Shown one piece after another: positions 51,345-63,134 of a stretch of 64,000 bases of DNA (position 1 is the stretch's first letter; every line of letters starts with the position of its first letter). Source of the stretch: Alnus glutinosa (taxonomy: Eukaryota > Streptophyta > Magnoliopsida > Fagales > Betulaceae). The position numbers and the translations under genes are program-made. Where the stretch lies: assembly GCF_958979055.1 (NCBI RefSeq), contig NC_084886.1:7311154-7375153 (forward strand). Direction: 5' to 3'. The notes below the pieces were generated by a model. The model saw only the letters and a program-made list of their open reading frames with translations, was not told where the DNA came from and did no database searches.

Positions 51345-52493
51345 GTTCGGGCTAGGGGTGTAAACGAGCCGATCTTGAGCGGGTATTGCCTGTTCGGGCT
51401 CGGCTCGTTTAACAAACAGTAAAGCTCGAGCTCGAGCTCGAGCTCGACACGAGCTGAAAAATCTTGTGCGAGCTCGGCTCGCGTAACAAAAACTATTGTC
51501 CGAGCTCGAGCTCGAGCTCGGCCATTTTGGTCGATCCCGAGCTCGAGTACTCGGCTCGAGCTCGGCTCGTATCATAATTTAAATTATTGACTTTAGCAAA
51601 AAAAAAAAAAATTAAAAATTAAACCACAAATTTTCAAAATAATGTGCACTTGCACGTATTAGAATTTTGCAATAAAAGCAAACAATAAGGCAATTGCCAA
51701 TGAGTCTAGAATCTGAATTACAATTATCTATGAATCTATAATAAGTAATTAAATATGGTCAAATTGATCATTATGAATTTATGAGTCATAAATCATAATT
51801 TATAACTACCTACTAATAATACAAATATTATATGATCATACGATCTAAGTATTATCATATGATAGCATATTTAATGTATTAACATGATTTAACAACTCGT
51901 ATGATCTTAAATCTTAGATCTTAGATCACGTGATGTAATGATTATTAAGTATTTAATGATAAACTCATAACATATAATAAAGTAATTGCATATTTTATAT
52001 TTACATGTCATATGGCACAATGTTATATTATTATATGATCATATAACCATATAATCTTATTATATAACATGAATAATATGACTAATAATTATATCATATG
52101 ACTAATAATTAATTATTGATATTATTCACTTTTATTATTTTATATACCTATAACCAATTAATATATACTAACTAATAACTATTGTTATTTATTACTTAAT
52201 TTATGCTTACATATAGTATATTATTTATTAATATACTATATTATAAAACTAGTTTTATATATATACACGAGTCGAGCCTTAATAAACGAGTCGATCCTTA
52301 TACGAGCGGGTTCACGAGCTTTAGTCGAGTCGAGTCGAGTTTATACGAGTTTACATCGTTTAATAATCGAGTTTGATTTTCGTGTTCACGAGTAGCTCAT
52401 TTAATAATCGATTCGAGCACGAGTCGAGTTTATTCGAGCCGATCTCGAGTAAGCTCACGAGTAGCTCAGCTCGTTTACACCCCTAGTTCGGGC
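51345..52493. mobile_element. hAT-type non-autonomous transposon with GAGCTC-rich subterminal arrays
   Basis: The element, 51353-52485 (1,133 bp), begins taggggtgtaaacgag and ends with its exact complement ctcgtttacaccccta. Both sides are flanked by the same 8 bases, gttcgggc (51345-51352 and 52486-52493), the target length made by hAT transposases. The first 220 bp and last 220 bp are packed with gctcgagctcg and gagtcgagtcgag words; the middle 700 bp is very AT-rich with no coding sequence. Dense subterminal repeats of this sort are where hAT transposases bind. Movement would need a transposase from elsewhere. Confidence 0.92.
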
Positions 52494-53156
52494 ATTTGGC
52501 ATGTGATCCCTGTATTAACACTAACTACACGCATATAAATTATAACATAAATTCATATCCCACTACCCTTTATAGTGTATATATATATAACCCTTTTTTA
52601 AGTCTTGCCAGACAAATACATCGGTACAGTTTTCAGCAACAGGGTAGACACTGGACAGGTGTTTGGTTAGTCTTCAATGACTCTGCTCTTTTGCCCTGTT
52701 TTGTTTCCTTTTATATATATATATATATTTATATTATTTTATATTTCGCAAAAATAAGCACCCAAAATACTTTTGTTCTCAATATTAACTCAAAAAGATT
52801 TTTATGTATTTATTGCTTTTTTTTTTTTTTGACTCAGATGTTTTAGCAGTGGATCTAGTATTGAGGGATTTTGAGATTTTTCCATCATCGCTTGTTAAAA
52901 ACAGAGAGAGAGAGAGAGAGACAGAGACAGCGAAGTAGTTTAATTATTCAGTCCATGTCTCTCTAGTTTTATCCGTTTACTTTGAAGAGAGAGAGAGAGA
53001 GATTTTAGTTTTTTGTGCGTGTGCGTGTACGTGTGTGTTTTGTCATAGTCATTGGATACACGTGGAAACCCAGAAGGTAAAAATTCCTCTCAACTTCTTG
53101 TGAAGGTTTGGTAATAATCAGAAAAAAATGGATTAGAGAATAAATTTTTTTGCGAG

Positions 53157-53190
<34 letters not shown>

Positions 53191-53199
53191 ATTTCAATT

Positions 53200-53880
53200 G
53201 CATACTAATCTTCCAGCATCTATCAGTTTCTTACTCCTTTCTGCCACCCCTCTCTTCTCCTTCTCCTTTGTAAGCATTTCTCTCTTATTGTATTTTTGTT
53301 CTCCTACGCATTGTTTGCGGCGTCAGGAATCTTAGATTGCATGGGGATTCTTAGTGGTATTTTTCTTTTCAATTGTATTTTTTTAGCTCCTTGGCGTAAT
53401 GGGGTTGTGAGTTGAGAATGTTTTATGATCCGGGTATGTTTGTATTTGTTTTGAAATGTGTTTCTTTGGCTTGATTTCGGTTCCTTTGCGTTGATCTCTG
53501 GATAATTATCATACCCTTTTGTTGGATTGCCTTCTTGTCGTCAATTTTGACTCCATGCACACAGTGATTTGTGTTACCACATAGTTCATAATTTGTTTCA
53601 AGAATTTCAGTTTGTTATTTGAATAATCCAGATTGTTATGTTCCCCTGATATAATTCGATGCCTATGAGCTGCAAGGAGGGTGGTTATTTCATGTTCCGG
53701 TCCATTTTCTTCTAAGTAATTATCGATGTTCTTTCTGTTTTTCAGTTTTCTTAGTATTGGTTTCATATTGATTCTAATTAGTCTTTCCTTTCTTTAAATA
53801 AACCAAAGTCTGAAGGTGATAGTGGATTTAAAAAATGAACCAATCTAAACTTCGGTTTCTTCTTGTTCTTCTGTTTCTAG
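53200..53880 (+). promoter_or_regulatory. Leader exon and leader intron of 6-phosphogluconolactonase
   Basis: A CT-rich leader (ccacccctctcttctcc and following) ends in a donor (tttgtaagc) near 53268. The next exon starts after an acceptor (tttctag) at 53880, 27 bp before the start codon. A (TA)n run lies at about 53160-53187, and (GA)n runs at about 52904-52920 and 52985-53001 lie upstream in the likely promoter. Confidence 0.5.
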
Positions 53881-53907
53881 GATAGAGCTGTTAAACTTGT
53901 TGAAAGC

Positions 53908-56900
53908 ATGGCTTTCTCTGGGGCTCGTAATGAGAGAGGGGAGGTGAGGATCCATGAAAGTTTAGATGAGCTTAGCACTGATTTGGCATACCATATTGCT
54001 GAATTATCAGAGGCATCAGTGAAGGAGCGGGGTGTCTTTGCCATTGCGTTGTCTGGTGGTTCGCTCGTTGGCTTAATGGGGTAACAAAGCCTTCCTTCTG
54101 CTGCCTGGTTTCCTTAGTTTTATGATTTTGGTACTTTTGTTTAAATATATCATGAAAAACAGGAAACTCTGTGAAGCTCCTTACAACAAGACTGTAGACT
54201 GGGCTAAATGGTATATATTTTGGGCTGATGAGCGTGTTGTGGCAAAAAATCATGCTGACAGCAATTATAAGCTAGCTAAGGATGGCCTATTGTCCAAGGT
54301 TTGTACCTCGACTTCATCGATTCTTCTTTATTTTTCACTTTACATCTCCATATGTAGGTTTGTGTTTGTTTCTCAGAGAGGTTGAAGGGGGATGAAAGTA
54401 AATGCTTCAGATCGGTTGTCTTCCTTGAGAATTTGTATGTTTGTTTGTTTCCACTCCATTGCTTTAGGAAAAAAAGAAGAAGAAAAAAACAAGCAAAAAA
54501 GAAAATGGTAGATGGCCATTTTATTCTAATTTTCTGTACTGAATAAGCAGATCAGTTGTCCATAGTAGGTTTGGCTGTGTCAGTTCAAATCTTCCTCAAA
54601 ATTGATCCAGATCCCATCCAATTTCCGGAACTTTTACAAGACTAGCTTATTTGACAATATATTTTGCACCAAATATCTTCTAAACACCCTTAGACTGTCA
54701 TTTTTTTCTTCATGTAGAGTGATTACTAAGATATGCAAGATCTTCTAGACTTTCCCGTCAATGGAAAATATTAAATGCTTCAATTCTTTAACTGTGACCT
54801 GGAACTAAAATTTGTGAACTGGAAGTAACAGGAGCTTATCATGTTTATTTAGTCAAGCTTCTACTATTTGAAAACTTGGTTCCTAATGCTGAACTTCGAT
54901 CTTTCCTGGATATCTCTATGCCTTCTTTACATTCCCCCTATATCTGCTACAGCTATCTTCTTTTGTGGAAATTCAAGTTTATTAAAGTTGGTAGCTAATA
55001 AAAACTATCTTACTAAATTTAACGTCAAGGGAAGGACTATTGCCAAATATTATTTTGGTTGTTATGTAGTCATTTTATGCTGTATTAATCTTCTAGTTAG
55101 GCAATATAATAACAACCAAGCAGCTACATTAGTACCCTTCCCTCTGAAGAAAATCGTCGCCTTGTGCGGATATAAATCTTTTGTCTACTCTTTGATTTAT
55201 GATCTTCTGATTTTATTACTGTATACTTGTTCTCTTACTGACTTAAAACACGTCCTTCCAATTGAACTCAATTTAGCCTTGATGTCAACTAATTGGGGTC
55301 TGCCATACATATCCCGTTTCACCTTTCTATTCCATCTAGGAATATTTTTCTAATATATGTTCAGCTTCAGCAACTATATCTTCCCTCATTACGTGAGTCC
55401 GCATGTCTTTCAGCCTTCATGCTGAACACCGCTTCAAATTGAACTTCATAACCAATGCATTGGCCTTGTTGCACAAGAGCAAACCCTATTGGATGACTTT
55501 CTACATCTCGCCATCAATTGGCACAGCCTTTAATGCATTGGTTATGAACTCTCCCCCTGGAAAACAAATATATGATACTGAAAAGGGGGAGAGTTCTTAG
55601 AGGCACTTAATGGAGCTGAAATAGCTGCCAAAAAAAAGGATCTGGGGAGAATTCTCATGGGACGGTGGCCTGGAGGGAGTAACTTTCTAATGTCAATTTT
55701 GGGTTCAATCCTTGCCTATATTTTGTGTATGAAAGAGGATAGTTTGTTTTTGACAGTTAAGTTGTTGGTTGGAAGTAATTTCATGGTTTTTTCATGCTTT
55801 GAGTTCATGGATCTAGTAGGTATAGAGTACTAAATACAATCTGACTGCAACCTGCAAACCTTATGATAGTTGCTTCATTTTTTTTTCTTATTTTAGTCAT
55901 TGACGCTGTCTACCAATATCATTATGTAAATGTTGTTGGTTCAGCTGGTATTGGCAACTTGCAGACGTTTCCTTTTGTTTTTTGTTTGATATTAAAAAAA
56001 GGAGCTTTGTTGTAATAAGGTGGTTTATTGGCTTTCTACATGTTATTTTTATGGAAAACCGATTTCTTGCTCTTCCCCACAGAGAAAAGAAAAAGGATTC
56101 CTTACATCAAGAGTTATTTAAATATCATTTAGGAACAGAGTCATTAATTTACAAATCATTTGACACGCTCATTTTGAAATGATATTTGATAAATCAGCTT
56201 GATTAGTATATTCTCAACTTTTTTTCTTTTCTTTTTTCTCTTTTGATAGTGTTGTACCATACTCAGAACTAACTGCGTTTTTGAAAGTTTGCCTGGAGAG
56301 TAAATATCATGCAATTCAACATCATCTTAGAGTAATCTTTTTAATGACTAATTAGTGTGTCTGAATGTGCTCAAGCATGTTGTTTAGTTACACATGCCCT
56401 TTCGTATTACCAGAGAGCTGGTCCTTATAATCCTTCAAATGTCAAGAAAAGATGTTTTCCTGTAATCCTGCAAACTGAGGTGTAAGCTGCTAAGCTCTAT
56501 GTACTTCTAATTGGACAAATGTTAGACCATCAAATCTTGAATGTAGTACATATATGTATGTTTTGCATCAGCCTTCAGGTTAGTATCATTCGTACTATTA
56601 TATGTAGGCATGCCTTTCTTTTACTATTGTGTCGTCCAAATGTACTAGATACACCTTTACCTTTTAACTGTATATGTGTCCTGTCTTGAGACGTAATGGT
56701 CTTCCAACCAAAAAGCAGGAAATAGGAAAAGGGACCTATGCATTTACCTGAATGCCACAGAAGTCTTATTTTCCATGTCATGAAACTCACTTATGGTTCT
56801 GCTTTAATCTATTTCTTAGAGGTTCCAAACACACTCTTATGTGATTGTAAAAGTTTTTAGTATAGCCATTCATTCTTTTACCGAAAAGCTGCAAGTCAAA

Positions 56901-57497
56901 CAGTAGTCAGCGGATTCAATGCAGAGTTTATTATTGTTGTAGTTTTGTTTATTCTTCACCAGTCATTTAAATTCTCATTAGATCATTTGCACTTCATATT
57001 TGCAGGTGCCTATAGTTCCCAGTCACGTGCATTCTATCAATGATTCAGTGTCAGCAGAGCAGGCTGCTGATGACTACGAGTTTGGCATCCGTCAATTAGT
57101 GAAAACTCGTGTGGTGAGTGTGTCTGAGATTAGTGATTGCCCCAAGTTTGACCTCATACTCCTTGGAATGGGCCCTGATGGCCATGTTGCCTCACTATTC
57201 CCTACCCACTCAGTACTCAATGAGAGAGATGGTTGGGTAACTTTTATTACCGATTCGCCCAAACCCCCACCGGAGAGGATCACATTTACTTTGCCCGTCA
57301 TCAACTCAGCTTCCAACGTAGTTGTGGTTGTGACAGGCGAGAGCAAAGCAGAGGCTGTACACTTGGCAATCGACGACGTGGGACCTGATGGCCTGTCGCT
57401 GCCTGCAAGGATGGTCCAGCCAACGAAAGGAAAGTTGGTGTGGTTTTTGGACAAGCCAGCTGCCTCAAAACTTGACCGCTCTCAATTTTCTGAGTAG
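53908..57497 (+). CDS. PGL: 6-phosphogluconolactonase
   Basis: Three exons, 53908-54080, 54163-54298 and 57006-57497, join in phase to 266 residues, the normal length for the cytosolic type. The enzyme hydrolyses 6-phosphogluconolactone to 6-phosphogluconate, step two of the oxidative pentose phosphate pathway. Family motifs are ALSGGSL at 47-53, the WADERVV block at 78-84, HADSNYKL at 88-95 and [15 protein letters not shown] at 155-169. There is no N-terminal transit extension. The protein ends [13 protein letters not shown], so the SKL tripeptide that targets some plant PGLs to peroxisomes is internal here and should not work. Which Arabidopsis PGL is the ortholog is not clear. Confidence 0.94.
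54299..57005 (+). other. Long PGL intron 2
   Basis: This 2.7 kb intron has a 161-codon frame at 54868-55353 that I do not recognise and that lacks an ATG start. Around 55447-55605 are two foldback pairs: cataaccaatgcatt with aatgcattggttatg, and gaactctccccct with agggggagagttc. Near 55660-55740 a gggttcaatcctt word resembles a pol III B box and could mark an old SINE. I support no gene. Confidence 0.4.
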
Positions 57498-58699
57498 GTT
57501 CGAGCTTGTATTGCCGATGTGTATGCTTGTATGTAGTGGTGGGATTCGACCCTCATGGATTATGTTCTTTTCCATTAGTTCCCTCCTTTTGTTTTGTTTT
57601 TATATTGTTTTTTCTCCCTCTTCTGGTTAAATTCTCCCCATCTTGCTATTTCTTGCTCTCTTTGCTGGAGAAGTGTGATCATCCTTTTTTGTAAGAGGAG
57701 GTTAATAAGGTTGGGGCCTTCATGCAAAAGCTTTTGGAATAGCAGGTTCATGAAATTCAACAGCATCTTTTTTCCCCCCTCCCCATGCTCTCTTATATAT
57801 ATACATATTCTCCACATTTGTCATTGTTATTAGTTTGCGAAGTAGCATAATGCCTACAAAATGATAAATTTGAATTGAAACAGCAGATTACCAGAATGTA
57901 ACATCAAGCTGTGGCTGACAGTGTTTGGGTGCTAAGAATTTGAGGCATATGAATGTCTATTTTTTCTCTCTTCAAATCTATTGTTACTTTCTCTTGTTGG
58001 ATCAAGAGAAAGGATTATACCCCTGGATGCAGTGACTTTGGCAAAATAACTAATTATGTGAACATTTGGAACATATTGACATAAATTTTACTTATTTTGG
58101 AGTAGAATATACGTAACCTGCTCAATTAAAAAAAGTAATTGACACTCGTATCTTTCAAATATTAAAAGTAATTGACACTCACAAATCTTTCTAGATAGCG
58201 ACTATATTCATATTAAAGCGTGCGGTTTTCAAATTCTACACGGATAAGATTGGCACGACTTTCATTGTATTTTATTATTCCCATCAAATGCATCACATCT
58301 TTCCCTTTAAAATGATATGTAAATGCCCCCAGTGTAGAACAGGTCGCAACTGGAAGCTGTAAATATGCTAAATTAATGGATTGATGATTAGTGCTCTACC
58401 CATTGTGGATTTAACCAAGAAATAGCAATATGCGTAGAGCCATTATGAGCTGATCAGATAATCAGAAGAAAAATGCAGGCATTAGGTAGAGACACCGGCG
58501 AATTTCAATTCTCATGCTTTGATCATAGATGCTATCCCTACAATACAAAATTGGTGTTGAAAAAGTAGAGCAAAGACCAGAATCCCCACCAGTTGTCTAA
58601 AGGGAATAGTCATTCAGAGCTCTTTACAAGGGAAGCATTTTTCTCCAACTATCCGAGGCATGTAACACTAAACTATATTAATCAGTGCAACCACCCAAG
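57498..58699. other. Convergent spacer between PGL and FLN2
   Basis: PGL ends on the plus strand and FLN2 ends on the minus strand, so this 1.2 kb holds both 3' ends. No other gene is seen. I searched it by eye on the minus strand for the missing last exon of FLN2 and did not find it. Confidence 0.5.
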
Positions 58700-61600
58700 T
58701 CAACTTACAGGCTTCAATGTACGGTATTCCATTTCTGTTATTGACCTAATGCCATTTGAATCAGGGACCACTTCTTCCTCCATATCTTCTTCAGGAGGGA
58801 AGCCCCGAGTTTGCCCGAGCAGCCATTGGTCTGTGACCCCACAGTTAATTGCATATTTGATTGTGTGCTCTATGTATCCTTTATCGGTAATTAGGTCTGG
58901 CTGAACCGTCAACATTCTCAGGAGAGCTGGAAAGGTGTCAAAAACAGAATGCAAAAGTAAGGTTTAGTTTAAGTGAAAGATCAAGCCTCATCTAGCTCCT
59001 CAAAGATCATTTCAAATCCAATGCATGAGAAAAAAAATTGCAGCTAATCACCAGCATGCATCGATGATGTCAAAGAGCATCCAATTCATATTCTCACAAT
59101 TATCTACCAGCCTGCCTAATTGCAATTTTCACATTTGTGTTGTGACAGATGCTTCTATCCAAACTAATTGATAAATCACATTATTCTACTTCTTGGCATA
59201 AGACTTTGTCACGGTTACCTCTTCAAACATTTACATGTAATAAAATCAGTTCGTAAATAATTCAGATCATATAAAAACAACATTATGTAATTATAAATAA
59301 CAATAAAATGAAATGCAACATTGGGTTAGAGAGAAAGTTATTTACTAGTAAGTTAGAATGTTCACTAGTGAGTGGTACAGTTTGTTAAGCAGTCGAGTCT
59401 ACGGGCATGTAATAGTGACCAGAGTGATTGGTAGATATAATATGGTTTGACCCAAATCCACTTGCTTAAGCTTTTAGGTTAAGATCGTATCACAACATGG
59501 TGTGTTAAACCCTCACAAAGAACTCTCCAAAGTGTTAAATATGAATTCTCATGGACCCAAAATCCACACAAGTGGTATGAGAGCCGATGATTCAAGAGGA
59601 CAAGTGATAGACACGATAGTATTCTTGTTGGCGACGCTTGACACTTAGATTGAGTCCAACATAGGATAATAGTAATAAGATTGAACAGTTGATACAATAT
59701 TGTTTAGCTCAAACCTATAGGAGTAGGCTTTTTTGTTAAGGTGGGACACCGACATGTTATATCAAGCCCTCACAAAGAGACTCCCCAATATGTTGTAATG
59801 TGCAACATTTCATAAACCCGGGATTCCAACATAAGTGACTAGGAAAAGAAACTGCTTGCTATGAATTGCTTTCAAATGGTGCACAAAACTGCTGGCTTGA
59901 ATCTACACCTTTCTCAGTACAGAACCTCACCTATTCAGATAATTAGCTAGCACAACACTATTGGACCTGTCACTGCATTTCTTATGTAAGCCACTACCCC
60001 ACAACCCCACAAAAGGAGGTTGACTATATTATGTCACCCTCAAGGTTCTCTCTGAAGACCACTTGATTTCGATGATGAGCCACAGAAAATAGGTCGCAGT
60101 GAATGTGTAGTGGCAGCCAAAGAAATTTAGGCTAAACAGGCCTTGCTTATATTAGTCAAAGTGATTATGCCAATAAATATGCACATTTACAAGACTTTAC
60201 CTGCAACAATGCCATCTCCAGATGCTGACATATCGCAAGTGAAAGGAGTAATTGGGGCATCCTCCATCCCAATAACAGCGCCATTGTGTTCCTCAGTGTA
60301 ATAGTGTATCTTAGAAGTCCCATTTGTCACAAACAAAACCTTAAGATTTTCATGCCAAAGAGGTGAAACCACTTCAGGTTTATAATGGACAAACTTTGAG
60401 CTGGCATTATTTTTAGTGTCAAACTCCTCAGAGGGCTTGATCCCACATAGAAACTCAAGTTCTTGCTTAGTAACCTCAATAATATCTGCTAGATTCCACA
60501 CCTGTTCTATAAACATCTTGGTCTCTTCGGCAGACTGCCATAGAGGCAATGGAATGTTTACATCATAGAAAATAACTCCTCCCAGTTTCTTTGAGATCTT
60601 GATGGCCTGCAATGTAGTTGATCTCATATTTCGATCAAGCAGGGAATGCGTGCTGAAGTAGAACATCTTTGCCTGCATAATACATCATTAAAGAGCTCTA
60701 TAATTACTTGGAGCAATCTAGCCAGTCAAATTTGAACAATTTAAAAAAGCAGCGTGGGATGCACACATAGATGGGAGATGCATGCTAAACGAGGATGGCA
60801 ACCCAGGAAATGCAATAAAACAGTATTGAATGCCACTTGTGAAACTCAGAGCACCAAAAAATAAAAAAGAACAACTTCTTTCATTGTAAAGCATATAATA
60901 TGTCAGTGATGTGCAATCAGACAAACTCCTATGAAGAGAGATGTTCAGAGAATCAACTGGTGAGACTCACAACACGCAGAAAGATGTCTTTTCTGGTTTC
61001 CATAAAATTCAATTATCACCCATGCCTTAATAAGTAAAATAACAGGTAATTCATCAATAACCACGCAAGCAACCCTGAAATGTTTCATTTCGTCTTCCAA
61101 ATTCTAAGAAAAACTTGGGTTCTCTTTATAAGAAGCCAAGTATATATCAATTCAAGCTAAACACATTGTTATATCACCAATGAACAGGATGACTTCTAAC
61201 AACTAAAAACAAGCACGACAAGTATGAGTGAGATTATCTCTTTGTACAGGACTGAAACCTTGTACCTCCTTTAGCACATCAATATTGATCTCAGACTTTG
61301 ATAAAGAATCCTCTGCACAGGGTTTGACACAAGTCGTTCTCAAATTAGCCCTCTTACCAATCTTCATCTGTGATATTGCTGTCGCCTTTTTACTATCAAT
61401 GCGGACTGAGCGGGTTTGAACTTCATTCACATTCAAATAATATAGCATGGCCCGACCATACTCATCATCTCCGAGTTTTCCCATGAAAGCAACCTTACCA
61501 CCCAAGCTTGCAAGAGCAATTGCAACACTGCCTGCAGATCCCCCAGGAGACCTAATAAATTTTTCAGGGGCCCAAAATGCATCCTTCATGCTTTCATGGA

Positions 61601-62757
61601 TTTCGTAATCTATAAGTCTGTTGGCAGGCCTTCCTGAGGGCACAAAAGCATGTTGTGCAGCTCCAAAGCAACAAACAAGAGGAGGCCAACCGTATGTGTA
61701 GCTAATATCTTCTCCCTCCTCTATTTCCAACTCTAGGTCTTCCTCACTCTTGACCTCCACATCTGCAATAAATGTAGACTCCTCGAGATCACTAACTTCT
61801 GCTTCACTGACTTTATCCTCCACATCACTATCATCCTTCTTCTTGGTCTTTCTCCTCCTCACCTTCTTCTCGGTTTTCTCTTCCTCCAAGCTAGTAGACG
61901 TAGATGCAGCTATGAATATAAGTAAGATATAATGAGAATGAGTATATTTATATAAAGCATTTGTGATGGGGCCAAAAAACCCATGTAATGAATAAGAGAA
62001 ATACTTTTCCTTCGAGGCCTTCCCCTGGTTTTCTTGGAATCGTCACTTGATGCAGAAATTATGCTTTCATCACTTGTAGCATCACTAGCAACCACCAACT
62101 CAGGGTTATCCTCTGGATTATCAGCGACTGCTTTCTTCCTAGTTCGTGCACCGGCACGTTTCGTAGTCCTCGTTGTTTTCTTCTTTACAACAGTCCCATT
62201 TTCATCAGGTCCCTCTTCGCCTAAAGTTCCAGAAGCTTTCGTCCTAGAAACAGCTGCAATTTTCCACTTATTTTGTAATCTAAAGTCCTGAAGTTGCACA
62301 AAGTTCAGTGGCAAATCATTCGGCCATTTTGAATGGCACCTGCACAATTGAAGGGGCAAAATTACTAGCATAATCCTCACTGAGGAGTTAAGTAACACGA
62401 GGGTAGATGGACAATAGACTGTAACTAATTAAGGGTATTAGATTCCTATCAGATAACTTGGATTCTTCTTCATATATCCCATACTATAAACATTAAGAAA
62501 GAAAGAAACTATATCTAACAAAACCCAGTTAAGATTATTTTTCTTTCCTTTAAACTGCAATTGACATAGTCAGTGAAGGACAAAATGGATTTCGTTTATG
62601 TACGGTATCCAACCTTGCAGTGCAAAAAAGAAAAAAAGGAGATGGTTTTTAGATACTAACATATCTAAAGATTATACCTACATGGTTAGAGAGAGAGAGA
62701 GAGAGAGAGAGAGAACCTGGGGAATGAAAGAAATTGGGTGAAAGAAAGAGACGCCAT
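58700..62757 (-). CDS. FLN2: FRUCTOKINASE-LIKE 2, plastid pfkB-type protein of the PEP complex
   Basis: Five minus-strand exons, 62757-62717, 62339-62005, 61909-61266, 60672-60201 and 58926-58700, join in phase to 572 residues. The N-terminus MASLSFTQFLSFPR closely matches Arabidopsis FLN2 and is a plastid transit peptide. A basic/acidic linker follows, with KKTRGRPRRK at 116-125 resembling an AT-hook. The pfkB domain starts at TYGWPPLVCCFG; Cys205-Cys206 is the vicinal pair linked in Arabidopsis to thioredoxin z binding. Later come SPGGSAGSVAIALASLGG and the C-terminal DMSASGDGIVA. FLN2 associates with plastid-encoded RNA polymerase and supports chloroplast development; sugar kinase activity is doubtful. 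The frame ends EYRTLKPVS, about 30 residues short of my recollection of Arabidopsis. The stop overlaps a good donor (gtaagt, 58708), so a further exon may exist that I could not find. Confidence 0.93.
58927..60200 (-). other. FLN2 intron 4 with two diverged copies of an LTR-like repeat
   Basis: Blocks at about 59431-59580 and 59680-59840 are diverged direct copies. Shared words are ggttaag, the accctcacaaagaactctcc / gccctcacaaagagactcccc pair, a caacatg/gacatg word and an oncoming aaaatccacacaagtg / gattccaacataagtg. The first is followed by tggtatgagagcc, close to the tggtatcagagc primer-binding site of plant LTR retrotransposons. This suggests remnants of an old LTR element. Confidence 0.5.
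62688..62714. repeat. (GA)n microsatellite at the start of FLN2 intron 1
   Basis: About 13 GA units lie immediately inside the donor of FLN2 exon 1. On the gene strand the intron therefore opens gttctctctct. The length is likely variable. Confidence 0.75.
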
Positions 62758-63134
62758 TAGACAGAGCTTCAAAGAGCTCCGTGTTGCGCAATTCAGACTA
62801 CTGGGTGTCTGCCTTAGCCATGGCTGAGGCAAGGGAGGGTGGGTTTAAGAGTGAGAGTGGGTTTAGTGGATGAGGACCTGTTTTTGTCAGGTCTCTGGAA
62901 CAAAACGACTTGTTTTAAGAAAGGGAAGAAAGACGGCACCGCGTTGTCGTTAAAGAAATAAAAATACGAAACTCTCAGGAGCTAAACGACTGCGTATTGG
63001 TAGAGGCGCCAATCGGGTAAACGGCCGTCGTTTAATAAAATGTTCTCTTTCCCTACTCACCTGCTCACCCACTCCTCTCTCTCTCTCTCGCTGCAGCTCG
63101 TTCGGATCGAATATCTAATCGTCTCCCAGAAAAG
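62758..63134. promoter_or_regulatory. Divergent promoter of FLN2 and a possible + strand gene
   Basis: To the left FLN2 starts on the minus strand. To the right a CT-rich leader (ctctctctctctcgctgcag) runs to a plausible donor (cagaaaag then gttttc) at 63134/63135, like the non-coding first exons of other genes in this window. The 300 bp between contain several acgac/cgtcgt words and are GC-richer than the surroundings. No start codon of the second gene is identified within the window. Confidence 0.4.

Noticed and set aside
51342-51575. Minus-strand frame rich in Arg-Ala and Ser
   Set aside because: It is a translation of the repetitive end array of the hAT-type element, not a gene.
54868-55353. 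161-codon frame as a host gene in the PGL intron
   Set aside because: It lacks an ATG start, has no recognisable domain and very AT-rich composition; left as unassigned.
57092-57454. 120-codon minus-strand frame
   Set aside because: It is the antisense shadow of PGL exon 3, whose plus frame has clear family motifs.
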